Part shown: piece after piece, positions 8,201 through 15,451 of the stretch
How the letters are laid out: the number at the start of each line of letters is the position of its first letter
Position numbering within the stretch: the first letter of the stretch is position 1
DNA from: Mariniphaga sp964624645
GTDB lineage: Bacteria > Bacteroidota > Bacteroidia > Bacteroidales > Prolixibacteraceae
NCBI GenBank assembly: GCA_964624645.1
Contig: CAZVAD010000057.1
Location: 1 to 16,418 of the forward strand
Direction: 5' to 3'
Length of the DNA stretch: 16,418 nucleotides
Translations under genes and position numbers: made by a program
The notes under the pieces: generated by a model
Databases searched by the model: none
Told to the model about the DNA's origin: nothing
What the model saw: only the letters and a program-made list of their open reading frames with translations

Positions 8201-8986
8201 ATGAAGTTCTTCGCCTGTCTTCATGTTGAAAGCTGCCGGAAGCGAACGCCCGCCTGCCACCAATAGCTTATCGCCTGAAATGGTGAACGGCCCCTGTGGC
8301 GCCACGTAAGCAAATGCAGGAGAGCGATGTGGTTGCAAAATATAGTTACTGCCTGAGCCTTCATTTTTCCAAATAATTTCTCCGGTTAAAGCGTCAAGCG
8401 CATAAATATAAGTTCCCATCAAAGGAAAAATACTGGCTCCCGTATAAATGATATCATCTTTTACAACAATACCACCCCTTGCCGGCCACATGGAAATGAG
8501 CCGTTTGTTGCCGAGCAGTAAATTACCGGAAGGGGCAAGCAAACGCTTCCAGACTGTTTCACCATTGCCCGCATCAAGTGCGTAGCAGTAACCATCATCC
8601 CCCGTGAAATATAATTTTCCTTTATTGTAAACCAACGGCAACCTGACCGGCCCGTCAGCATAAAAACTCCACAATTCCCTCCCCGACTTCAAATCCAATG
8701 CTACAACCTTGTCCTGATCATTAAACCCTACAAACAGCTTATTATCAGCAACAACAGGTTCAAATAGCCGGTCATACTTCATCAAGTCCTGGTTCAGCGG
8801 ATCGTCCCACACCGGCTCGCGCTCGCCATAGGAAATTTGCCATTGCAAGAATAGTTGACCGTCAATTTGCTCGGGGGTATATCCTGAACGTGCAGAATCG
8901 TATCTCCACATAGGCCAATCAGCGCTGCGGGCTGAATAATAAGAAAGAATAGTCAGAAGTACTAAAAACAATTTAGAACGAGACAT
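5288..8986 (-). CDS. Exported double PQQ-type beta-propeller with internal methyltransferase-like domain and C-terminal malectin-like domain
   Basis: The 1232-residue first gene product of the operon has a signal peptide (about 1-21) before DWPMWRYDSARSGYTPEQ. Residues about 22-415 form a PQQ/PQQ-like beta-propeller with repeated blades such as KLYFTGDDGYCYALDAGNGE and YIYALDALTGEIIW. Residues about 425-595 look like a class I methyltransferase Rossmann fold: degenerate glycine motif FVLGSKDIKLIKGL, then IVFEKDLKRI with E474 at the usual acidic site. A second propeller (about 596-1070) opens with PWTHNNGD, LGVLWFGG and VLPRHGHGPS. It contains C971 in HGCG, C1009, and C1029-Q-C1031 in TRTCQCPYQNQTS. 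Residues about 1085-1228 are malectin-like (IKLYFAELEEKNPGERVFDI, then ISGIEI). No CxxCH haem motif or quinoprotein dehydrogenase active site is evident, so enzymatic PQQ use is doubtful. It probably acts in the periplasm or at the surface as a scaffold or binder. I recall full-length Planctomycetes homologues with the same order. Confidence 0.9.
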   Translation of the reverse strand: MSRSKLFLVLLTILSYYSARSADWPMWRYDSARSGYTPEQIDGQLFLQWQISYGEREPVWDDPLNQDLMKYDRLFEPVVADNKLFVGFNDQDKVVALDLKSGRELWSFYADGPVRLPLVYNKGKLYFTGDDGYCYALDAGNGETVWKRLLAPSGNLLLGNKRLISMWPARGGIVVKDDIIYTGASIFPLMGTYIYALDALTGEIIWKNEGSGSNYILQPHRSPAFAYVAPQGPFTISGDKLLVAGGRSLPAAFNMKTGEELHYKLAESGKTGGAYTFANREVFFNHHRKRATVMYDAETGNKISMSGEYPVIDGNTFYFSGENIWAAQLNSEKKLDTLWVSEFSATNDLIKAGDCLFAADSTGIKAIKLSSGKAPEVYWNYRSPKIIDRLVAANGKLIAVTNDGTIMVFGTEPTKMAKSVSGIHPVLQFKTGKAAEIIEAAGVDEGYAFVLGSKDIKLIKGLLAGSSLNLIVFEKDLKRIQYLRKYFDRAGITAGRVSFHHFGEEFPLLPKYFSSLTVVTDPSYIWFSEKEVLEQLYETTRPYGGKIILSFKNKKRDQKPILENFARLNLFGLKSGKISGITVISREGALPGASPWTHNNGDIANTVKSDDQLKAPLGVLWFGGNSNLDVLPRHGHGPSEQIIDGRLIIQGINCLSARDVYTGRVLWKREFEKLKDDNWKVFYDETYDEENPLDPKYNQVHLPGANARGTNFIVTKEYVYLIEGNKCNVIDIRNGDIVKVFETGDEETQRLGYIGIYEDLLILGNNFADYDGMENDSMRIKKPKFTDYNLTASKGLIVMNRFTGKKLWSIDSNFGFIHNSVIAGEETLFCLDKLPQYLETKLRRRGEPFPEGARLLYFDIRTGEKIHEETEDVFGTWLGYSSQYNLLLQSTRPSRDMLNGEGGDRIIAYNIFTKKKVWDKDIKYANPPIIHNDKIYADGKGFMLLTGEPLLETDPITGEELKWSFKREHGCGYIVASEYLLTFRSASAGFVNLDAFEGIGSLGGWRAGCSTNLIAADGVLNSPDFTRTCQCPYQNQTSLALVNMPWMSYWTNSNYTWNGSLIKRLGLNLNAPGDRSSDDNVLWLEYPYVSGTPPEIPIEIDTVDFKKIRKEPVSVFSEKTPWVSSSALAGIRSIEITLAEEIVPESAYTIKLYFAELEEKNPGERVFDIVLNGNKVEREFDIVEDAGKTDKEVIKSFYSVKTGNKLSIDLVPVKGNTLISGIEIIQEMLTDR

Positions 8987-9047
8987 GCTTACAGGTATTT
9001 TTCAAATCTTCAAGAATCTATTAATACTATTCATCTTTTTAGGCTAA

Positions 9048-9055
9048 CAAAACTA
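9048..9055 (-). promoter_or_regulatory. Candidate Bacteroidetes -7 element for the six-gene operon
   Basis: Read on the minus strand this is TAGTTTTG, an exact match to the Bacteroidetes -7 consensus TAnnTTTG. Initiation about 7 nt downstream would give a 5' leader of roughly 55 nt before the propeller ATG. No good -33 TTG lies at the normal 19-21 nt spacing; the nearest TTG is 25 nt away, inside the inverted repeat at 9077-9101. That fits an activator-dependent promoter. Chance matches to this short pattern are common in A+T-rich DNA. Confidence 0.45.
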
Positions 9056-9076
9056 ATAAAAATTTCATAGTAGCAT

Positions 9077-9101
9077 TTTTCAAGAAAAACATTCTTGAAA
9101 A
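9077..9101. repeat. Perfect 10-bp inverted repeat, candidate operator
   Basis: TTTTCAAGAA (9077-9086) and TTCTTGAAAA (9092-9101) are exact reverse complements separated by 5 bp. The pair sits about 22 bp upstream of the TAGTTTTG element, covering the -33 region of the presumed operon promoter. That is a natural position for an activator or repressor dimer. No T-run follows on either strand, so it is not a convincing terminator for the regulator gene upstream. It is A+T-rich and could be coincidental. Confidence 0.45.
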
Positions 9102-9236
9102 GATATTTAAACAATACGACATTAAACATTGATATAACTCTAATAATCAAGACACTGAATTGATTAATTCATAAACCCAAATATCAGCTATCTGTAAGCA
9201 TTAGAACAATTAAGCATATGTTCAAAAGCAGAATTT

Positions 9237-9277
9237 GTATCATGGAATAAAGGAGTTTTGATAAGAATTCATGATAC
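9237..9277. repeat. 8-bp inverted repeat directly after the regulator gene
   Basis: GTATCATG (9237-9244) pairs with CATGATAC (9270-9277); allowing one bulged base adds AAT/ATT pairs. The right arm directly abuts the stop codon of the AraC-type gene, so its transcript could fold into a 3' stem-loop there. No T-run follows the stem on the minus strand, so this is an RNA end or processing structure at best and not a standard terminator. The rest of 8987-9277 holds the promoter and operator candidates and no small gene that I can see. Confidence 0.35.
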
Positions 9278-10453
9278 TTATCCTTTTATTTCCCTGTATT
9301 TACCGGGAGATTTTTTTTCCATTTCAGTGAATACCCTGTAAAAAGAACTGATACTTGCAAAACCGGAACTAATCGCAATATCGTGGAGGGATAAATATTT
9401 ATTTTCTGGATTATCCATCAGCTCTTTAGCATAGTTAATTCGATAACGGTTTATCAGATCACAAAAATTTGTTTTCATCTCTTCGTTGACAATGCGCGAA
9501 ACATAAGTGCGATTGGTGCCCAATAACTGGGCAACATCTGTAATGCGTAAATGAAGATTAGTGAAGATTTTTTTTGATTGTAATAAATCTTCAAGGCACT
9601 GTTTTGTTACGTTTTCACAATCCTTATTTTGTTCCGGGGGCTGTTCTGCCTTATCTATGTCTTGACTTTGTACTAAAGCCGCATCTTTATTATATTCAAT
9701 AATTGTGAAATCCTGAAAATAGCCGACTGTAATAATTGCAACTAAAAATAGTGAGTGGGTTATGGCCGGAATAATCAACAAGTTTGGTTTATTAATAAAA
9801 AAATCTTTCCCAACAGCGCTTGATGTAATGGATACGATCGAGGCAAACACAAAAGCAAGCAATACCCATCTGACTTTACTCATGTTTTTATGCCCTATTG
9901 TTGAATAGAAATTTTTCATCTTGTGATCAAAATTCCTTAACATGCGACAACCCCAAAAAGCGTATAACGGGACTTGAATAATAAAGATAATTTTAAACAA
10001 AGTGTTTTTGATTATTTGAAGTTTTATGATAAAAATGGTATTAATATCATAAGCATCTTTCTGATACATTACGCCATATACATAAGCTTCTTTGAAGGAT
10101 GGTGACATGGCAAAATAAAGCACAAAGGAAAAAATCGAAAGCAAAACAGCCGGATATAAAATATAACTCCACTTCCAATTGATTTTCTCATCAACAGTAA
10201 GCAATCGTATGTAATAATAAAAAAGCGGATAAGCAGCCAAAGATGTAAAAATCCATAAATTGTCTAAAAAAGCAAAAAGCTCATATTGATGATTAAAGTA
10301 AGCAGCGTGGGTCAAATAATTGACAAAGGAGAGCAATAGAAAAAACGACAGATATCTTTTAGACAACTGATTCTTACTGCTCATAAAAAGGATAATTGCT
10401 CCAAGTAAGCAGATGATTGCAGGCAGTATTGAAAAAACAAAATTCATTAACAT
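9278..10453 (-). CDS. Membrane-anchored AraC-family transcriptional regulator
   Basis: The 391-residue protein has about seven hydrophobic helices in its first 250 residues (near 3-24, 33-52, 62-85, 94-116, 147-170, 198-216 and 228-246). A charged linker follows (about 250-280, PPEQNKDCEN). The C-terminal AraC-type double helix-turn-helix domain covers about 285-391. It shows LRITDVAQLLGTNRTYVSRIVN as the first HTH, YRINYAKELM between, and SLHDIAISSGFASISSFYRVF with SPGKYREIKG as the second HTH and terminal signature. This architecture is common in Bacteroidota; the membrane part presumably senses a signal and the tethered domain binds nearby promoters. The gene is divergent from the T9SS giant across a region with three direct repeats, and lies 291 bp upstream of the six-gene operon in the same direction. 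Either could be its target. Two Met codons lie at the start (M1, M3) and the choice is uncertain by two residues. Confidence 0.9.
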   Translation of the reverse strand: MLMNFVFSILPAIICLLGAIILFMSSKNQLSKRYLSFFLLLSFVNYLTHAAYFNHQYELFAFLDNLWIFTSLAAYPLFYYYIRLLTVDEKINWKWSYILYPAVLLSIFSFVLYFAMSPSFKEAYVYGVMYQKDAYDINTIFIIKLQIIKNTLFKIIFIIQVPLYAFWGCRMLRNFDHKMKNFYSTIGHKNMSKVRWVLLAFVFASIVSITSSAVGKDFFINKPNLLIIPAITHSLFLVAIITVGYFQDFTIIEYNKDAALVQSQDIDKAEQPPEQNKDCENVTKQCLEDLLQSKKIFTNLHLRITDVAQLLGTNRTYVSRIVNEEMKTNFCDLINRYRINYAKELMDNPENKYLSLHDIAISSGFASISSFYRVFTEMEKKSPGKYREIKG

Positions 10454-10485
10454 GCTTTCACAGCTCAGCTATAAACATAGTCATA

Positions 10486-10563
10486 TTTTTACGATTTGAG
10501 AATGCTTTTAAAATAATTGCACAATATTTTACGATTTGAGAAAAGGTTTTTACGATTTGAGAA
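10486..10563. repeat. Three direct repeats TTTTACGATTTGAGAA in the divergent promoter region
   Basis: The core ACGATTTGAG begins at 10491, 10531 and 10552, each preceded by TTTT and followed by AA, with all 16 positions identical. Spacings are 40 and 21 bp, close to four and two helical turns, so bound proteins would lie on one DNA face. Copy 1 is 33 bp upstream of the AraC-type gene's start; copy 3 ends 99 bp upstream of the T9SS protein's start. Direct repeats are how AraC-family proteins usually bind, so autoregulation plus control of the divergent gene is plausible. A weak minus-strand -7 match (TATGTTTA, 10472-10479) lies just beyond copy 1. Confidence 0.8.
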
Positions 10564-10583
10564 TTAATTGAACAATATTTCAC
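10514..10583. repeat. Second direct repeat TAATTGMACAATATTTYAC (two copies)
   Basis: A 19-nt element occurs at 10514-10532 and again at 10565-10583, differing at two positions (C/A and T/C) and offset by 51 bp. The first copy runs into repeat 2 of the ACGATTTGAG set; after the second copy the sequence has diverged (TTAGAATTGA). This suggests a duplicated regulatory unit whose last ACGATTTGAG box has decayed, or a second binding site interleaved with the first. Confidence 0.6.
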
Positions 10584-10662
10584 TTAGAATTGATAAAACA
10601 TTTACACCTTTTAGTAAAATATTAATTATCAGGCAACTATTGATTTTCAACATCTTAAAAAC

Positions 10663-13600
10663 ATGAAAGCACATTTCTTAACCTTAAAAAAACTTCTAAA
10701 AGTAAGTTTAATATTACTTTTAGTTTGCAGTGGTTTAATTACCACAATTGATGCCCAAAACCCGGAGTTTTCTAACTATTGGACCAACCTTACAGGTCAT
10801 TTGAACCAAAATCAGGAGATTGATATGACTCCCGAAATCATTATTGAAGGAAACACCATTCATTTGGTTTGGTTTGAATATAAAAGCCAATTAACAGCCA
10901 ATCTTTGGTATCGTCGCTCTACTGACTTAGGCACTAATTGGGAGGCTCCCAAAAAACTTTATGAATTTACAGAAAAAAATAATCTCTATGGAAATAACAC
11001 TTTTTCAAAAGTTATGTCAGTAAATGGCAATACGATAAATATTGCGTTTAGCGACTACTTTTATTATAAAAATGGCGTAGGAAAGCTCTTTTTTATCCAA
11101 TCAAACGATGGAGGAAATAGTTTTACGACACCAGCTGTTTTAGACCAAACAGTGGAGGGTGGTTATAGGATGATGAGGAGAGCCCAGATTTGCTCTTTTG
11201 GAAATAAAATTGCAATTGCTTATGAAAAGTCTATTATGAATATGAATGTAAATGATATTCGATTGAAGTTTTCAACTGACAATGGCGCTACTTTTAAGGA
11301 TACTCTCTTAATTCCTGGAACAGAGAGTAATGACTTGCGAGCTTTACACTTTGAGGGTGGGAATATCATTGTCCTTACTGAGTCTGTATCTTCATTTGTT
11401 ACTTCTGTTAGCCAAGATTTGAAAACCATCAAAACAACAAGAATTGGTGAAAAATATGAGCATTACACTGAAGTGATCTATACAGCTGCTCAGGATGGTG
11501 ATGATTATGAATATCGTTCACCAATTGCACAAATTGGCAACACAATACATATTGTACTTAATGAGAGGACAAATATTGCTGGTGAAGGAGTCAGATATTA
11601 TGTAAATTATATCCGTTCGTTTGACAATGGTCAAACTTTTGAAGAACGACGACGCATCACAGAGGCATACAGTCCAAGTCCAGTCGTTTTAGCAAAAAAT
11701 AATTTAGTTTATATCGGCTTTAGGGATAATGGGAAATTCCGTTTAATAAGTTCTACAGACGGAGGAGATTCATTTGGCGCGATCAATACTGACTTAGATG
11801 GTGTTATGGGTGGTCATTCGTATGCATCTACTAAGTATTCTATGTTTTTAGATCCTTTAGATGCGACCGGTTCCAGTCTATATGTGGTTGGGAATCTTCA
11901 CAGCTTGGCTAAGTTTACAGAAAATGGAACAAAGCTAAGTGAATTTACAGGCTTTCCCGTTTCAGCATTAAGTAGAGATTTAATGACAAATGTAGCTATT
12001 GATAAGCAAGGTGTGAAACATTGGTTTATGCAATACAAGCCCAAGGGAGGAACAGATTTGGATATTTACTACCATCACCAGGGGCGGGAGCCGGAACCGG
12101 GAGAAACAAACAAAGTATTTGATGCCTCTAAACTACCAGGGAGTAATTATCCGGGTATGTTGATAGTTCCTCATTCCGAATCCTTAGAATTTGATGATAA
12201 AATAACCGTTGAATTATTAGTGAAATTAAATCCTGAGAATTACTCAACCTCAGATGGTCCTCTGATTTTCAGCAGTAGCAAAGCTTCTTTTTATTATCAC
12301 AATAGCGTAACAGGTTATCAGATAGGTTATAGAGTAAATAAAAACGGTGAGTTTTTGATTAACACTGGAATTAATACAGAGTACGGCGGATTTACGTTTG
12401 CTTCACCCTATCAGATAAAAGATACACTATGGCATCACGTAGCTATTACCTACGACAAAGATGCAGGTAAAGATAATTTCATAAGCTATATTGATGGAGT
12501 TGTAGCGAACAAACAGACTGTAACTGGTAAAATAGAGGCTGGCAAAGGGATGGTACATTTGGGTTTAACAAGCTCTTTTCAAAGTGAGTCGTACAATACA
12601 TTCTGCAATATTGATAACGTAAGAATCTGGGATAAAGCATTAAGCAATAAAGAGCTTCGCGAAAATCTTACCCGAACAGATTTTACGAATGAAGGCAATT
12701 TGAAGTTATTCCTCAACTTTGACGACACGTTCAAAGATATTTCGGGGAACGGAAATGATGCCCTTCCTATTACGATTATCCCTGATGCAAAATCAAATTT
12801 CGACCCGCCAAAAGCCGCTTTTGACCTCTACAAACAGCTGGATGAAGTGAGTATAATTAATAAATCTTTCAACGCTACATCTTACCACTGGGATTTTGGA
12901 AATAAGCAAACGAGTACATTGGATAATCCAAAATATCAATACCCTGCTGCCGGAGAATATGATATTACATTGGTTGCAAAAAATGACAATGCCGTTGCAG
13001 CGGAAATGCAGCAAGTATCCATCGAAGGATTGGAAAGAGTGTACCCGGCAAAAATTGGAAATACAGGACAAGTTTATTTAGACATTTACGGAGGCGGATT
13101 GTCAGCTGATGGAACAGAGGTAATCTTACGAAGAGAAGGTCAATCAGACCAAACAGCTAACCAGGTAATATTAAGCGACAGAGGCAATCTTACCGCTATA
13201 TTTTCTCTGAATGGTATTGAAGTGGGTAAATGGGATGTTGTAGTAAAAAAAGGGAAAACAGAATCCATTTTAGCTCAGGCATTAGATGTCGAGACGGTGA
13301 AAGAAGCTGAAAACTGGGTCCAGGTTTCAGGTTTGGGATTTTTCAAAGAAAACAGATGGCAGAATTTCAAAGTTTTTTACGGAAATAAAGGGAATGTGGA
13401 TAGTTATTCTGTGCCGTTGTGGATTGCAATATCCGATGAACTTGGTTTAGAAACTACATTTTTAGATTTTGAAACAGAAGTACCCGAGTATTATAAAGAT
13501 CACCCCGACAAAATAAAAATTGAAGAATTGGGCTATTATTTCACAGCAGAGGAAGTCAATGGCAAACCCATGAAAGCAAGGGTTATATCAATACTAATAC

Positions 13601-15255
13601 CGGTGATTCGGGCCAATAGCACCAACAGTTTCACAATTCGTTTCAAAGTAACCGCAGAAACGGCAAAACTTGGTGATGTGGTTGACATTGTTGCCTATCT
13701 GGATCGACCCTGGTTGACTTATGAAGATTTATTACCCCAAACAAAAAGCTCTTTGTTTTCAACACAAGCTACCGCAGATATGGGGTCAGTTGGTTTTTCT
13801 GCTGAATGTGTTGTCGGAGTTCTGGGAAGAGGTGTAATTGACGCAACAACAAATACAGTTCCCTTCGTTGGAGGCATATGGGAAGGGATGAAGGCAGTGC
13901 ATGGCGCCTATAAATTAGCAACAGGAGGAGAAAAGGAAAGAACATGGAATGCATACTGGAATGTGGGTTTAGCAGCAATAAGCAGTGGTACAAGCTTTGT
14001 TAAAGATTTGGCTTTCCCAATAAAATGGGGGATGGCAGCTATCAATCTGGCCAGTTCAATGTACGACTTGAAAAACTGTGCTGAACCACGCAGCATTCAC
14101 GGAGGAAGAATTCTTCACGTTGACGCAATTGACCCCAACGAGATGATTGGACCAAGCGGATTTGGTGATGCGGGCTGGATAAAAGCTTTGGAAAAAATTC
14201 CTTATACCATTCTGTTTGAAAACATAAGCACTGCTTCTGCGCCGGCTCATGATGTGTTTATTACCGATACTTTGGACAGAAATGTTTTTGATTACTCAAA
14301 ATTCAGTTGGGGTGATTTTGGATGGGGCGACAAGATTTTCCATCAAAAACAGGAAAATGCGAAAGAATTTTCACAGGATATAGATTTGCGGCCCAATAAA
14401 AATTTAAAGGTACGCGTAGCCGGGAAATTTGATGAGGAAACAGGTGTTGCGCGTGTTGAATTTATATCCTTAAACCCCGAAACATTATCGGAAGAGGAAG
14501 ACCCGTTAAACGGATTTTTACCGCCTAACGGCAACAATGGCGAGGGTGAAGGTTTTATAAACTTTACGATAGGTATAAAAGAGAACCTGACAACTGGTTC
14601 AATATTAAAAAACAAAGCAAGTATTGTATTTGATACCAATCAGCCGATATTGACCAATGAATATATCAATACTTTAGACTTTGAACCGCCGGTGAGTAGC
14701 GTTAAATCAGCGACAGAGCAGAGCGATGACAGCTTGTTGGTAACCTGGAGTGGTACAGATACAGGTTCCGGTATTTCAGAATACTCCGTATTTGTGCAAA
14801 ATGGAGAGGGAATCATCACTCCCTTGGTGTTGGGGACTCAGGAAACCTCGTTAAGTTTTAAACCGGAGACTAACGGTACTTATAAATTTTACAGCATCGC
14901 TACCGACAATACCTACCAGGAAGAGATTGACGGTAAAGAGTTTGAAGTAACTTATATGTATGTAGGTATCGAAAATTTTAAAACCAATAACGAATTATTG
15001 GAAATCAGCCCCATTCCCGCAAGTTCATTTATCCGCTTACGGCTGCTGAGCAACGAATGGAATAATATAAACTACACCCTCGAACTGATTGGAATTGATG
15101 GAATAGTGCGACGTAAGGAGAATATACAAGGTGAAATACTGCATACAGGGTTGAATATGGATATACATGATTTATCATCCGGAATTTATTTGATCCGCCT
15201 CTACAATGGAGAGAAACTCTATTCTAAAAAGTTTATAAAAGACAACAAAAAGTAA
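10663..15255 (+). CDS. T9SS-exported multidomain protein: Asp-box (BNR) propeller, LamG-like, PKD, hydrophobic module, DPN-type repeat domain, Ig/FN3-like, sorting domain
   Basis: The 1530-residue cell-surface or secreted protein has a signal peptide (about 1-32, TTIDAQ). Residues about 33-470 hold five exact Asp-boxes (S-x-D-x-G-x-[TS]-[FW]) at 86, 147, 204, 319 and 364, indicating a sialidase-like propeller. After a REPEPGETNK linker, residues about 490-700 form a LamG/concanavalin-like jelly roll (LWHHVAITYDK, YIDGVVANKQT, IDNVRIWDKALS). PKD lies at about 715-790 (YHWDFGNKQTSTLDNPKYQY). CARDB/TIG-like segments reach about 1035, followed by a hydrophobic G/A-rich module (about 1041-1145, C1049 and C1139). 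A domain starting DPNEMIGPSGFG (1157-1168) and continuing YTILFENIS, VFITDTLD and KASIVFDTNQPILTN is typical of large Bacteroidota and cyanobacterial surface proteins. An Ig/FN3-like domain (about 1341-1432) and a C-terminal T9SS type A sorting domain (about 1443-1526, ISPIPASSFIRL then LSSGIYLIRLYNGEK) complete it. Catalytic sialidase residues were not identified; glycan binding or adhesion is likelier than hydrolysis. Confidence 0.9.
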   Translation: MKAHFLTLKKLLKVSLILLLVCSGLITTIDAQNPEFSNYWTNLTGHLNQNQEIDMTPEIIIEGNTIHLVWFEYKSQLTANLWYRRSTDLGTNWEAPKKLYEFTEKNNLYGNNTFSKVMSVNGNTINIAFSDYFYYKNGVGKLFFIQSNDGGNSFTTPAVLDQTVEGGYRMMRRAQICSFGNKIAIAYEKSIMNMNVNDIRLKFSTDNGATFKDTLLIPGTESNDLRALHFEGGNIIVLTESVSSFVTSVSQDLKTIKTTRIGEKYEHYTEVIYTAAQDGDDYEYRSPIAQIGNTIHIVLNERTNIAGEGVRYYVNYIRSFDNGQTFEERRRITEAYSPSPVVLAKNNLVYIGFRDNGKFRLISSTDGGDSFGAINTDLDGVMGGHSYASTKYSMFLDPLDATGSSLYVVGNLHSLAKFTENGTKLSEFTGFPVSALSRDLMTNVAIDKQGVKHWFMQYKPKGGTDLDIYYHHQGREPEPGETNKVFDASKLPGSNYPGMLIVPHSESLEFDDKITVELLVKLNPENYSTSDGPLIFSSSKASFYYHNSVTGYQIGYRVNKNGEFLINTGINTEYGGFTFASPYQIKDTLWHHVAITYDKDAGKDNFISYIDGVVANKQTVTGKIEAGKGMVHLGLTSSFQSESYNTFCNIDNVRIWDKALSNKELRENLTRTDFTNEGNLKLFLNFDDTFKDISGNGNDALPITIIPDAKSNFDPPKAAFDLYKQLDEVSIINKSFNATSYHWDFGNKQTSTLDNPKYQYPAAGEYDITLVAKNDNAVAAEMQQVSIEGLERVYPAKIGNTGQVYLDIYGGGLSADGTEVILRREGQSDQTANQVILSDRGNLTAIFSLNGIEVGKWDVVVKKGKTESILAQALDVETVKEAENWVQVSGLGFFKENRWQNFKVFYGNKGNVDSYSVPLWIAISDELGLETTFLDFETEVPEYYKDHPDKIKIEELGYYFTAEEVNGKPMKARVISILIPVIRANSTNSFTIRFKVTAETAKLGDVVDIVAYLDRPWLTYEDLLPQTKSSLFSTQATADMGSVGFSAECVVGVLGRGVIDATTNTVPFVGGIWEGMKAVHGAYKLATGGEKERTWNAYWNVGLAAISSGTSFVKDLAFPIKWGMAAINLASSMYDLKNCAEPRSIHGGRILHVDAIDPNEMIGPSGFGDAGWIKALEKIPYTILFENISTASAPAHDVFITDTLDRNVFDYSKFSWGDFGWGDKIFHQKQENAKEFSQDIDLRPNKNLKVRVAGKFDEETGVARVEFISLNPETLSEEEDPLNGFLPPNGNNGEGEGFINFTIGIKENLTTGSILKNKASIVFDTNQPILTNEYINTLDFEPPVSSVKSATEQSDDSLLVTWSGTDTGSGISEYSVFVQNGEGIITPLVLGTQETSLSFKPETNGTYKFYSIATDNTYQEEIDGKEFEVTYMYVGIENFKTNNELLEISPIPASSFIRLRLLSNEWNNINYTLELIGIDGIVRRKENIQGEILHTGLNMDIHDLSSGIYLIRLYNGEKLYSKKFIKDNKK

Positions 15256-15351
15256 ATCATCATCGCTGGTATTGCCCTTGATAAATTTGCAATGTGAGCT
15301 ATTCCTGCTTAATCAGGATAAAAATGAAAGTGTCCTAAACCTTTGTGAAAA

Positions 15352-15420
15352 AACTGTCCGAAAAACAGGGGTTCAACCAAAGGAACAATTCTGATGTCTG
15401 TCATAGATATGAACTGTCCG
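15352..15420. repeat. AACTGTCCG direct repeats, candidate regulator sites
   Basis: AACTGTCCG occurs at 15352-15360 and 15412-15420, exactly 60 bp apart. A further TGTCC lies at 15331-15335, 24 bp before the TGTCC of the first copy. A reverse-complement CGGACA is at 15548-15553. The second copy ends 23 bp before the TACTTTTG element, a suitable place for an activator of the following gene. Confidence 0.45.
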
Positions 15421-15443
15421 GATAAGGATTGCCAAAAAATAAG

Positions 15444-15451
15444 TACTTTTG
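15444..15451 (+). promoter_or_regulatory. Candidate -7 element for the gene at 15580
   Basis: TACTTTTG matches the Bacteroidetes -7 consensus TAnnTTTG exactly. Initiation just downstream would leave a leader of about 120 nt before the ATG at 15580. No TTG lies at the normal -33 distance, so activation through the ACTGTCCG repeats upstream is possible. This is a short-pattern match only. Confidence 0.35.

Noticed and set aside
5288..8986. Quinoprotein alcohol dehydrogenase
   Set aside because: The propellers have PQQ-like blades, but no CxxCH haem site, vicinal-cysteine disulfide ring or other dehydrogenase active-site pattern was recognised. A binding or scaffold role fits better.
10663..12090. 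Active sialidase
   Set aside because: Asp-boxes are structural and occur in many propellers. I found no clear FRIP motif or arginine triad, so I call only a sialidase-like fold.
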